From: Neocallimastix lanati (nom. inval.)
Lineage: Eukaryota; Neocallimastigomycota; Neocallimastigomycetes; Neocallimastigales; Neocallimastigaceae
Reading direction: 5' to 3'
Assembly (NCBI GenBank): GCA_016946835.1
Contig: JACVTC010000016.1
Location: forward strand, 417,501 to 432,500
DNA length: 15,000 bases
The notes beneath the pieces are model-generated. The model saw only the letters and a list, made by a program, of their open reading frames with translations, was not told where the DNA came from and did not search any database. A program made the translations under genes and the position numbers. This document shows positions 1 to 9,107 of the stretch, in pieces; position 1 is the first letter of the stretch; the number at the start of each line of letters is the position of its first letter.

Positions 1-14
1 TAAATATTATTTTG

Positions 15-1963
15 ATGAATTATCAAGTCTATGATATTAATGAATTAGAAAATTATATAAAGCAAAATAGCATTAAATTAATATCATTAAATGATAATAA
101 ATTTGACTTATTATTAAGTATTCTTAAAGTATTTTATAATAATAGAATTAATGACAATGTTTATACATGTAAAGTTATTAATTTTATTTTGAAGCAATGT
201 CACTATAAAACATTAAATTATTCTGTTCTCGATGAAAATAATGAAAGTCATAATCCTTTATTTTATGCAATAGGTTGTGGATATTATAAAATTGCAAGTT
301 TATTAATAAGCCATGGAGCTGACATTAACTATAAAGTAAATCAAACAAAGAATATTATTGAATATATTTATAGTGTGTATAACAGTTTTACATATAATTT
401 TGAAAAATATAAAGTATTAAAATTCATATTATCATATGGATTTAATATTGAACGTCAATTTGAAACTATTCTTGATGAATTTTCAACTGTTAAAAATTTA
501 AGAGATATTCAATTCCTCTTTAAAAATTATTTTTACAATAAAAATTTTATTATTAATTTATTATTCCTATATAAACATAAGAAGGCGTGGTCTGACAATC
601 GTCTTCAAAATTTTATCAACAACGAAAAGAATAAATTAAAATTTCCAGAATCTTTGTACAGTAATTGTAAGAACAATATTTTTATTTTAACTTCACTTTT
701 GGAATATGATAAAAATGACAAAGAAATTCTTATGGAACGAATAATTAAATACCAATTAATTGAAAAAATCTTTACCAAAGAAATAAATACTCTTCAATTA
801 TTAAAAAAAATTTTATCTATCGAAGGTCTAGATTTAAATCAACTAAATATGGAAAAAGTATTACATGATGCCCTTTTACATTGTTATAACTATGAATTGT
901 TTGATTATTTAATTGAGACATTAAAAAGGCATTCTTATCCATTTAATACTATTAATTTTGAAACTATACTTTTAGATGTCAGTAAAACTACAGATTATGT
1001 CATGTATTTTAACAATCAGTTATTTTTAAAGAAAATTTTATCCATAATATTTGAAGAATTAGAAAGTTTGAAAGAAGAAGATTTTACTAAAAAGTATTCC
1101 CAAGAATATTTAAACTTAATCATTAATATAATCATCAAATTGGATAATTTAGAATATTTGAAAAAAATTATGGAAAATGAAAAGTTGAATGCATTAATTG
1201 ATATAAATGAACCGGATAAAAATAAGAATTATCCATTAGATGTAGCCTATAGAGCTTACGAAAGTAAAACAGATATACTTGATCATCCATTTTTCATTAA
1301 CAATCGAAAGGATGAAACCGAAATTTTTGAATATTTGTTAGAGCATGGAGCCGAAAGTTCTAATGTAAATTTGAATTCTTTAATGCTTCTTGGTTCTTAT
1401 ATTAGAAGACATTATAAGATCAGTAGTTTATTATTAAAAAATAAATATATTTATGGTTTTAATCCTCATTATGAGAGTCATCATTATATGGCTAGAATTA
1501 TTTTTTATAATAAAATTGATATTTTAAAATCTATTTGTGATAAAGAAGTTAATGAGTATATTCTTTTATTGGATCTTGTTCCCTTTTATTTTACTCATAT
1601 CATGGATTATGCTTGTATGTTGGGTCGTGATGAAATATTAAAGTATCTTGTAGGTCGTTATGGCGTAAAAAGACACACACTCTGTATCGCTATCCTAATG
1701 GAAAATATGGAGATCATACGTTTTTTAATTGAGAATGATAAACATGGCAAAAATACAAATTATTCAAAATATTTGAATATAGCAATTAATATCGGAAACA
1801 AAGAAATATTTTATTATTTATTAGATTGTTTTAGTGATCGATTTTTTATTCCACCTTTATCTCTCCAAAGTCATACTAATAATGAAACCATAAATAAAAA
1901 TGAAACTAATACTACTATTACTTCTAATAGTAACTTTTTGTCTTCTTCTTCTTCTTCTTCTTC

Positions 1964-2028
<65 letters not shown>

Positions 2029-2435
2029 CTTCCACTTCAAATACAATTATACCCATTTCTATTAATAATAATACTAATCTCATTAATGACCATATAAATA
2101 ACGATGAAAATGAAGAAGATGATAGTGGTGATGAAAGTAGTGATGAGGAAGAAGATGATAATGAGGAACAAGAAGAAGAAGAAGATAATGATGAAAATGA
2201 AAATGATAATGATAACGATGATGATGATGGTTATAGTGATATTAATGATGATGATATGAATGATAATGAGCTTAATGGAATACCTATTCAAGAAAAAGTA
2301 CTTATTTTTATAATTCGTAGTAAAAATTTTAGTGATGAAGAAAAAAAGGAAATGATTAACTATTACTTTAAAAAAGGTTATCATTATAAACCTAAAAAAA
2401 AATCATATACCATTACCTATGAGTTTTGCTATTGA
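15..2435 (+). CDS. Ankyrin-repeat protein, N-terminal part (frame broken near its 3' end)
   Basis: This is an intronless 806-codon frame from the ATG at 15. A TTG precedes that ATG and no in-frame stop lies between it and the window edge, so a longer N-terminus cannot be excluded; however, the MNYQ...YIKQNSIKL opening looks like a natural start for this family. A clear ankyrin repeat is visible at residues 79-108 (NPLFYAIGCGYYKIASLLIS followed by HGADIN), with degenerate ones at about 520-606 (MDYACMLGRDEILKYLV, CIAILMENMEIIRFLIEN, AINIGNKEIFYYLLD). Eight Ser (643-650), 20 Asn (651-670) and an acidic Asp/Glu/Asn stretch (about 694-752) follow. Ankyrin repeats normally mediate protein binding; no partner or catalytic domain is visible, and there is no signal peptide or membrane segment. 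The frame ends at TGA 2433-2435 with a non-ankyrin tail, while the repeats continue in the next frame, so this is best read as the first part of one gene of about 1,050 codons ending at 3174. Confidence 0.85.
1941..2024 (+). repeat. Coding (TCT)8(AAT)20 array
   Basis: Eight TCT codons (Ser) are followed by 20 AAT codons (Asn) inside the ankyrin gene, in phase with its reading frame. They form a low-complexity linker between ankyrin blocks. The same AAT triplet makes long arrays in the introns and spacers of this window, so repeat expansion rather than protein constraint probably made it. Confidence 0.95.
2394..2402 (+). other. Nine-A run, probable frameshift site in the ankyrin gene
   Basis: The frame must change by +1 between the TGA at 2353-2355 (the last stop of the downstream frame) and the TGA at 2433-2435 (end of the upstream frame). 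The nine-A run is the longest homopolymer in that interval, and eight As would give one continuous ankyrin protein. A shorter A run at 2370-2375 is the second candidate. Possible causes are an assembly error, a real mutation, or slippage at the RNA level. Classical A-run ribosomal slippage is -1, which is the wrong direction here. Confidence 0.6.
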
Positions 2436-3169
2436 AGAAGAAAATTCCATTCCAGTAGTAAAATCATTAATAGAAAATGGAATGCCTTTAGAATTGAAAA
2501 ATGAAGATGGAGGAATGTTATTTTTAACAGCTATTTATAACCATCAAACCCCTATGATTAAATTTTTATTAGAAAGTCAAAAAAATCCAGAATTTGTTCG
2601 ATACATTGGAAATTGGGCAATGTATGAGGCTGTCTATAGGGGTTATAATGATATTGCCAAATTAATAATTGAAAATGGATTTAAAGTTAATAAAAAAAGG
2701 AGTCGTGAACTTATGGAGGCTCTTGGATGTCAAAGTGATGACTTTATTAATTATTTAATAGAGAGAGGAGCCACTATTCATTATAAAAGTAAAGAAGATC
2801 AGTATAGATTAATTAAAGCCTTGGATAGGAAAGGTATTATTGGTCTTCAGGAGGCGATTACTAAGCAACGAATTAATTTATTTGATCAAGCAATGATAAA
2901 AAATATTATTAAGAACGGACGACTTGATCTACTCAAGATTTTAATTAAAAATCACATGGATATTAATATGATAGATAAAGAAGGAAATACCCCACTTCTT
3001 TATGCTATTCAATATTGTAAAAAGGAAATTGCAGATTATTTAATTCAAAAAGGAGCCAATATCAATCTTATAAATGCACAAAAAGAAACTATTGATGATA
3101 TTAATCGTCGATATAATTTTGACTATAATCGAAATAATTATAAACAATTTAAACGAATAAAATTAAATC

Positions 3170-3174
<5 letters not shown>
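2419..3174 (+). CDS. Ankyrin-repeat protein, C-terminal part, in the +1 frame of the same gene
   Basis: This 251-codon frame overlaps the end of the previous one by 17 bases and is almost entirely ankyrin repeats: SFAIEEENSIPVVKSLIENG at residues 2-21, LFLTAIYNHQTPMIKFLLES, MYEAVYRGYNDIAKLIIENG, and the best-conserved block near the end (GNTPLLYAIQYCKKEIADYL then IQKGANIN). The ATG at 2419 is probably internal rather than a true start. Read upstream in the same frame, the sequence gives NHIPLP directly before MSFAIEE, resembling the TPLH helix start of an ankyrin repeat, and the frame is open back to a TGA at 2353-2355. Dropping one A from the run at 2394-2402 joins it to the upstream frame. 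The stop is TAA at 3172-3174. Use as an independent gene is possible but less likely. Confidence 0.8.

Positions 3175-3207
<33 letters not shown>
3173..3207 (+). repeat. A35 homopolymer at the ankyrin stop codon
   Basis: An uninterrupted run of 35 As starts in the TAA stop of the ankyrin gene, leaving no ordinary 3' UTR before it. Similar runs occur elsewhere in the window away from genes, so its position may be chance. Confidence 0.95.
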
Positions 3208-3210
<3 letters not shown>

Positions 3211-3680
3211 CAATAACCTATATAAACAACTTAATAATTTTTGTAATCATTACTAATATTAAATATAATTTAATTAACATAAAAAACTTTTCTTTTATAT
3301 ATTTGTATATTAATTTGCATAAAAAAGAAAATCAATTCCAAAAGTAAAAACATATATTATTATCAATAAAAAATAAATAAATGTTTATATTACAATTAAA
3401 TTAAATTATATAATAAAATTATAATAATATAGATTATTTAACAATCAAATTATTATTATTAAATGAATATATTAATTTTATTTCAAATAACTTTATTTTA
3501 TTTATTTATATTTGTCTATATTTAAAACAATTAATTATTTTATTATATTTTTATAATAAATACTTTTTTATAATAAAAGTGTATTAAATTTAAATTTCTT
3601 ATGTATATATACATACATAAAAGAAAAAAAAGAAAAAAAAATTTGCATAGTATATAATAGATAATTTTTATTTTAATAGA
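3208..3680. other. Convergent intergenic region, no gene
   Basis: This spacer of about 470 bases between the converging ankyrin and SAMHD1-like genes holds only A/T-rich sequence with many AATAAA-like and TTTATT-like words that could serve polyadenylation on either strand. No open frame with a protein-like composition was seen. Confidence 0.7.
3667..3672 (-). promoter_or_regulatory. Possible polyadenylation signal of the SAMHD1-like gene
   Basis: On the minus strand this reads AATAAA, starting about 9 bases after the TAA stop of the SAMHD1-like gene. The background is so A/T-rich that the word occurs often by chance, so only its position supports it. Confidence 0.25.
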
Positions 3681-3942
3681 TTATGAAGAGCAATTAACCT
3701 TGTTATAATAATTAATGGAATATTCAAACCATTCTGATGGTAAACAAGCGGCTTCATGTAATTCTTCATAGGATTTTGCACTACCTTCATTTGGCTCATC
3801 TTTATCAAAAAATAAAATATTATTATAGAACGATTGAGATAATACACCGAATCCAAATGTTACCTCCTATTTTTTAATAAAATTATAAAAGTAATAATAT
3901 AATTTAGAAGATTAATTCATATAAATTAAAATAATACAATAA

Positions 3943-3981
<39 letters not shown>

Positions 3982-4938
3982 TAGGATATTTACATCTTTT
4001 ATTTCATATGTTGAATCCATTGGTTCTGTAAAACTATAAAGACCTTCATTAATTGCCTCCATAAGAGTGGTTGTATCTGATAGTATCTCTTGAACTTGTT
4101 CTTCATTTAATCTTCTAGGCTTACCATTTTGAATTTTATATAATTTATCAGGAAGTTCTTCTAAATGATGATAGCTTTCCATATCTAAACGTTTCAAAAC
4201 AATCCTTTTAGCAATTTTATATACTGGAACACGGAAAAGAATATTATCTGCTCCAACAACGTCAAGATCATTATATTGACTTTCTGTTAAAGCTAATAAA
4301 TCTTGAATTTGTTCAGGTGTCAAATAAAGATTACATTTATTAATCACATCTTCAATTTTTTGTTTCTTAAAATCTTCGTAAACAGGATAAAGTTTTTTTA
4401 TTTTTCTAAATTTCTTATCCGTAGCTCTATCATTTATATTAATAATATAAATTATATTAACAACATAATTTAAATATTATATTATTTAAAATTCTTATAA
4501 AAAATATATAATAAAAAATATTTTTATTTTTTTTTTTAGAAAAAAAAAAAAAAATCAATATATTGCTATATGGTTACCTCATTAAAAATAATAAGTTTTC
4601 ATCAGTTTGATCTTCCCAATCCCTATTATTCATAATTTTATTAGTAAAATATTATGTGATATTAAAAATTATTTTCGTATAAATATATTCTTTCTATCTT
4701 TTTTTTTTTAAAAAAAATTAATTATTTATATTTATTCTATAAAAATAATAATTAATACATACAGCGCTCTAACTTGATTAATATGTCTTCTTATTAGTTG
4801 TCTTAATACTTTTCCATAACAAATTACTGTTTTGTGCTTTGAATAATAATTAATTTTAAAATAATAAATAAATAAATAAATAAATAATTTGATAATATGG
4901 TAATTTATGTTATTTAATAGATTAATAATAATAATAAC

Positions 4939-4977
<39 letters not shown>

Positions 4978-5839
4978 TTTAATAGAAGTATTTTTAAATA
5001 TACCTATATGTATTTATTATTATTATTAAAAATATTTTACTTACTTGGTATACTAATTTATGAAGTATGTAACGTGCTTGGAAAAATAAAAATATAGAAT
5101 AATAATCTTTTCTAGGAAATACCATATGATTATTTCTTAATTCAACAACTTGTAAAATTCTTTGTAAATTAAATGAAGTACAAACTCCTGTATAATAGCT
5201 ATCCCTTATAATGTAATCAAAACGATCAACATCAATACCATTATAATGATTACTTACAATTTCAAAAACATAATTAGGTATATCATCATCATATTCTATT
5301 TGTGAATTGTCACTATTCCCTTCTTCTACCTTATATTTTAATGATAAACTATCTGGTGTCTTATGACCATCACTTATAGAATTATCATTACCATTTATAA
5401 TACGACATATTAAATTAATATTTTCAGGAGTAAAATATTTAAGGGTTTCTGGATTAGATATTTCTTCTATCATTCCTTGAATAATAAGTCTTGCTCTTTG
5501 TTCGTGACTAAAATTATCGACTCTTGTGCTATCATATTGATGTGAAAATGGACCATGTCCTATATCATGAAGTAATGCTGCAATTTTTATTATATTTGCA
5601 TATTTACTATTCTCTAATTTAAGACTTTTCAATATAGCTCCTGCAATATGATATGTTCCAATACAATGTTCAAAACGAGTATGCATTGCCCCTGGAAATA
5701 CTAAATAAGCAATGTCTAACTGACGAACATGATGTAAACGTTGAAAATATCTAGTATTTATTATATCTACTGCGAATTCTTCCAATTGAATAATCCCATG
5801 TACTGGGTCATTAATAATCTTTTCATTTTTATTAATCAT
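3681..5839 (-). CDS. SAMHD1: SAMHD1-like HD-domain dNTP triphosphohydrolase, five exons
   Basis: Exons (minus strand): 5839-5045, 4836-4763, 4622-4578, 4426-3994 and 3866-3681, giving 510 residues; every junction keeps frame and GT-AG ends. The family hydrolyses dNTPs to deoxynucleosides and triphosphate, controlling nucleotide pools. Visible motifs are NDPVHG (10-15), RFEHCIGT with H58, HDIGHGPFSH with H91 and D92, SHEQ with H112, and GIDVDRFDYIIRD with D205; H58/H91/D92/D205 correspond to the four metal ligands. YQHK at 264-267 is completed only after intron 1 is removed. The start is chosen at MINKNEKIINDP because the HD core begins at once; no SAM domain precedes it, unlike the vertebrate protein. 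By alignment from memory, N28 and H36 replace the human Asp and Arg that read guanine in allosteric site 1, so activation may differ. The first AG at exon 5 was used; a second AG 3 bases further would delete one Glu. A plain fungal HD phosphohydrolase name would also fit. Confidence 0.9.
3867..3993 (-). other. Intron 4 of the SAMHD1-like gene
   Basis: Phase-0 intron of 127 bases with donor GTAAAT after GAT (Asp) and acceptor TAG before GAG (Glu). It carries a long T run on the coding strand (plus-strand As 3948-3979) close to the donor. Reading through it would add a meaningless poly-Phe tail. Confidence 0.85.
3948..3979. repeat. A32 homopolymer inside an intron
   Basis: A run of 32 As on the plus strand lies within intron 4 of the SAMHD1-like gene; in the transcript it is a U run beginning about 14 bases after the donor site. 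Confidence 0.95.
4427..4577 (-). other. Intron 3 of the SAMHD1-like gene
   Basis: Phase-2 intron of 151 bases with donor GTAACC and acceptor ATAG. Joining AG at the end of exon 3 with A at the start of exon 4 makes an Arg codon (residue 305) and continues as ATDKKFRKIKKLYPVYEDF. Confidence 0.8.
4623..4762 (-). other. Intron 2 of the SAMHD1-like gene
   Basis: Phase-2 intron of 140 bases with donor GTATGT and acceptor ATAG. A TACTAAT word on the coding strand (plus 4640-4646) sits about 17 bases before the acceptor and is a plausible branch site. Splicing joins ...NQVRAL to DWEDQTDENLLFLM. Confidence 0.8.
4837..5044 (-). other. Intron 1 of the SAMHD1-like gene
   Basis: Phase-0 intron of 208 bases with a strong donor GTAAGT after CAA (Gln 265) and acceptor AAAG before CAC (His 266). 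Its removal creates the conserved YQHK motif, good evidence that the boundaries are right. It contains an AAT array at about 4923-4977 (ATT in the transcript). Confidence 0.9.
4923..4977. repeat. AAT triplet array in intron 1
   Basis: About 18 near-perfect AAT units on the plus strand, with one AAC interruption, all within intron 1 of the SAMHD1-like gene. Confidence 0.9.
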
Positions 5840-6271
5840 TTTTCTTTAACTTTTCTATATTTTATTTTTTTTTCTATAAATACTATTACTATTGTTGGTA
5901 TTTATTTTTGTTGAATAAGTTATGTACTCAAATATACAGTATAAACTAATAATTTAGAAAACATATATATATATTTTTATATTTATATATATATATATAT
6001 ATTTATTTATATAATTAAATTATTTAATTATTTTTTTTGTGTAAGAAAAAAAAAGAAGATTTATGATTATTTCAAAATACTTTAATAATTTCCCTAAAAA
6101 TATTCATAATATATTTGAATATATATATATATATAAATTAGTATTTTTGTATATGAAATCATTCTTTATAATTAAATATAATTATTATTATTATTATTAT
6201 TATAATAAATAAGTTAAATTTTCAAATTTATATTAAAAATCAAACAAAAATAAAAATAATATATATATTGC

Positions 6272-6364
6272 ATATTTAAAAACTCCTATTGTTATGAATT
6301 TAAAAAGAGAAAGATATGATAATCAATTTACAAATTGTATTAAATTTGGAAGTTTTTAAATATT
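6272..6364. repeat. Imperfect inverted repeat around 60 bases
   Basis: ATATTTAAAAACTCC at 6272-6286 is complementary to GGAAGTTTTTAAATAT ending near 6363, except for one bulged base. The enclosed 60 bases have no frame. It could be a small foldback element or chance. Confidence 0.4.
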
Positions 6365-6809
6365 AACTTTATTTTATTTTATTTTATTTTCATTATTTAT
6401 GATTTTTATTATTTGTGATATATATTAAAGTGAGCTTTTATATTTTACAAAATCAAAAATTCATATTGATTATTTAATAAAATTGATTTTTAGAATTTTT
6501 TTTTACTCTCATTTCTTCTTATTGTTTTACATAATTACTATATCAAACATATAAAACTAGTAATTAATTACAATAAACTCTATTGTTTTTTATTCTTTAC
6601 AATACCTTCTTCAAAACAAAAAGAAAATAATAATAATTATTATTATTATTATTATTATTATTGTTATTATTAATAATTGATTTTATAAAATTTGTTAAAT
6701 TTTATTATTAATAAACTTACAAAATAATTAGAGAAAAAAAAATTAATTTATTTTTAAAATAGAAAAATAAAAGATTTTAAATAAAAATATATATTTTTAT
6801 TCTAGAGTA

Positions 6810-6814
<5 letters not shown>

Positions 6815-6861
<47 letters not shown>
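6815..6861. repeat. A47 homopolymer
   Basis: Forty-seven consecutive As, the longest homopolymer in the window, within the gene-free region. No gene or retroelement body adjoins it. Confidence 0.95.
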
Positions 6862-6863
<2 letters not shown>

Positions 6864-8497
6864 ATTAAAAAAATTAAAGTTAACATTTTTATTATATTTT
6901 TTTGATAATTATTTACTACTTTATACTTTATTATAATTTAATTAATAATAGATTTGAATATAAATGTTTATATTAATATATAAAAACGAATTCATATATA
7001 TTAATATATTATAATATATATTAATCTACATCCATAATTATTGGTACCATAAAAATATTTTTTATATAAAAAACTAATTTATAAATATATACCAATTTTT
7101 TTCTTTTTTATTATTTAATTTTTTTTTCATATATATTAAATTAGATATGATATATGCTTATAGGATGAATTCCTATGGAAATGGATTTTACAGCAAATTA
7201 ATTTGTTTAATATAGAAAAGTAAGGGACAGTATTTAAAAAATATATATATATTATAAATTTTAACTACCTATCAAATATTTATAAAAAAAAAATCATAAA
7301 AAGTAAAAATTTTGATAAGAATCATTTTAATGTCGTTTTATTTCTTTTTATATTTTATAATCTTTATTTTTGTTATATAATATGATGATATATATTTCAG
7401 AACATAAAATATATATATATATATTTACATAATTTCTGTTTTTTTTTTTTTTTACTTTAATTACTTTAATAAAATTAGTTGAATTTTTCCTTTTTTTTAT
7501 TTAATATTTTTTTTTTTTTTATTTTTTTTTTTTGCTTTGTCTGTTGGAATTTTGATGAATTATTTTGTTAAAATAATGATAGACAACAGTAATTTAAAAA
7601 AAAAAAATTTTTTTGAAATATAAATTAAATAATATATAATACTTTAATTAATTTAATTGGTATCTTTTAAGATCAATATATTATAATACAATTAAAAATA
7701 TTATTATTATTTATTATTTAATAAAAAAAAATTTTTTTTTGTAAAATTTTAATTATATGAAAATTTAATATAATTAAAGTTTGTGGAATTTTTTTAAAAA
7801 AAAAATCATTTAACAATATTTTAAAAGGTTAGATTATAATAAAATTATTATTACAAATATCTACATTTTATTTATTTAAATATTATATATTCTAATATAT
7901 TATATTTATTATTAAATATTTATATGTTGTGTAACATTCATCTATGTATATTAATTCATAAAATAATCACATGATTAAATATATAAAGATTTCACTATAT
8001 TATCATCCTTAAAAAAATGAGACCTATTTTATTATCATGTATTAAATAAACATAAAAAAAATTTGTTATTAAAAAAAACATTACATTTTGTTATTAAAGA
8101 AAAGATTGGGGTTAGTTTTTGTAATTTTATATCCCTTATTAATTATTTTTATTCTAATTATTTCTATCAAATATAATTGATATATATATATTTATTACTT
8201 TATTAAAAATATTTTAATTACTTAAATTTGGTAAAATTTTATTAGAAATATTAACTCTACTATCAAAAAAAAAGTATATTTGAGGATATTTTTCAATTAA
8301 TATAAAAAAATAAATTTCTTATTTCTTTAATATAAATATATAAATCTGAAACTTATATATTATTAAAATTTAAAACTTTCTATAATTCAGCCAAAATTTC
8401 AATTACACTGAAAAGAATTAAAAAAAAAACAACTGAATTAAATGGCATATGTAATAATTTTATTCAATGCTAAATTAATATTATATTAAATTCAAAA

Positions 8498-8499
<2 letters not shown>

Positions 8500-8531
<32 letters not shown>

Positions 8532-8578
8532 AAAAGAAAAAGAAAAAGAGAAGGAAAAAGGAAAAAGGAAAAAAGAAA
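8500..8578 (+). repeat. 79-base purine-only tract, A-run then AAAAAG-type repeats
   Basis: A run of about 30 As is followed by AAAAAG, GAGAAGG and GGAAAAA units without a single pyrimidine for 79 bases. It is a long homopurine-homopyrimidine block. Confidence 0.9.
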
Positions 8579-8601
8579 TATATATATCAATTGCTTCTGA
8601 A

Positions 8602-8668
8602 AATTATAAATTATGTGGTTAATTAATTTTTTTTTTAATTCATCTAATTGACCACATAATTTATAATT
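8602..8668. repeat. Long inverted repeat with an 18-bp perfect stem
   Basis: The 18 bases at 8602-8619 are exactly complementary to 8651-8668 (AATTATAAATTATGTGGT against ACCACATAATTTATAATT). After one mismatch the pairing continues for another five or so bases, leaving a T-rich loop. The GTGGT core is unusual in this background, which makes chance less likely. It may be a small foldback element or a structured transcript. Confidence 0.75.
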
Positions 8669-9046
8669 AACTTTTTATGATGTAGAGGATATTATGTATT
8701 TGTTAAATTTATACTTATATTTCATATATATTTTATTTTGATAAAGTATAAATAATTCATTAATGTATAATAATGTATTAAAATAATAATTGCTATTGTT
8801 AATATTATTAATAATATATCTCTACTTTTTTTTCAGTAATAAAATATATTTTAAACATTTATATAATTACATTTACATTATAATATATTATTACTTTTGT
8901 CTTTTTTTATTTTTATTTTTTTTTTTAATATTAATATTTTTAAATATTCATTATTATAATTTTTTTCCCTAATAATATAATAACTTCATGATAGCAATAA
9001 AAATTTTGAAATTGTATACTATTATAATCACATTTATTATTGTATG

Positions 9047-9107
9047 TATTATTTATAAATGTAATATTTGATATATTTAATATCAAATATTACATTAATA
9101 AATAATA
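9047..9107. repeat. Near-perfect 28-bp palindrome with 5-base loop
   Basis: AATGTAATATTTGATAT at 9058-9074 pairs perfectly with 9080-9096 around the loop ATTTA. After one mismatch (9057/9097) ten more base pairs follow (9047-9056 with 9098-9107), making a 28-bp arm with one mismatch. Confidence 0.85.

Larger units (their letters stand above)
5840..8499. other. Gene-free A/T-rich region, left part
   Basis: No supportable gene. It holds (TA)n patches (about 5961-6003), TTA arrays (about 6181-6202), an AAT-then-ATT self-complementary patch (about 6629-6675), an A47 run (6815-6861) and many T runs. A slightly less biased island lies at about 7141-7230; its only frame is 22 codons (ATG 7147 to TAG 7213-7215). 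The stretch just left of 5880 is presumably the SAMHD1-like promoter and 5' UTR, but no element stands out. Confidence 0.7.

Noticed and set aside
1871-2384. Minus-strand and other-frame poly-Leu, poly-Ile and poly-Phe frames over the ankyrin gene
   Set aside because: They are translations of the TCT/AAT array and acidic codons in wrong frames, opposite or overlapping a clear protein.
2394-2402. Programmed -1 ribosomal frameshift on the A run
   Set aside because: The downstream repeats lie in the +1 frame, the wrong direction for classical A-run slippage.
3668-3856. 62-codon minus-strand frame starting MDSVYYLNRS
   Set aside because: It is an out-of-frame reading of exon 5 of the SAMHD1-like gene; the correct frame gives a product joined to exon 4 in phase and ending at 3681.
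6272-6364. Box C/D snoRNA-like layout (terminal stem with TATGATA inside)
   Set aside because: The box C match is imperfect and no CTGA box D is present near the right stem.
7147-7215. 22-codon frame MIYAYRMNSYGNGFYSKLIC in a less biased island
   Set aside because: Too short, no splice-linked partner exon found, and no recognisable similarity.
8790-8972. 60-codon hydrophobic plus-strand frame
   Set aside because: It is only Leu/Ile/Tyr/Phe from A/T-rich DNA, with no family likeness or support from its surroundings.
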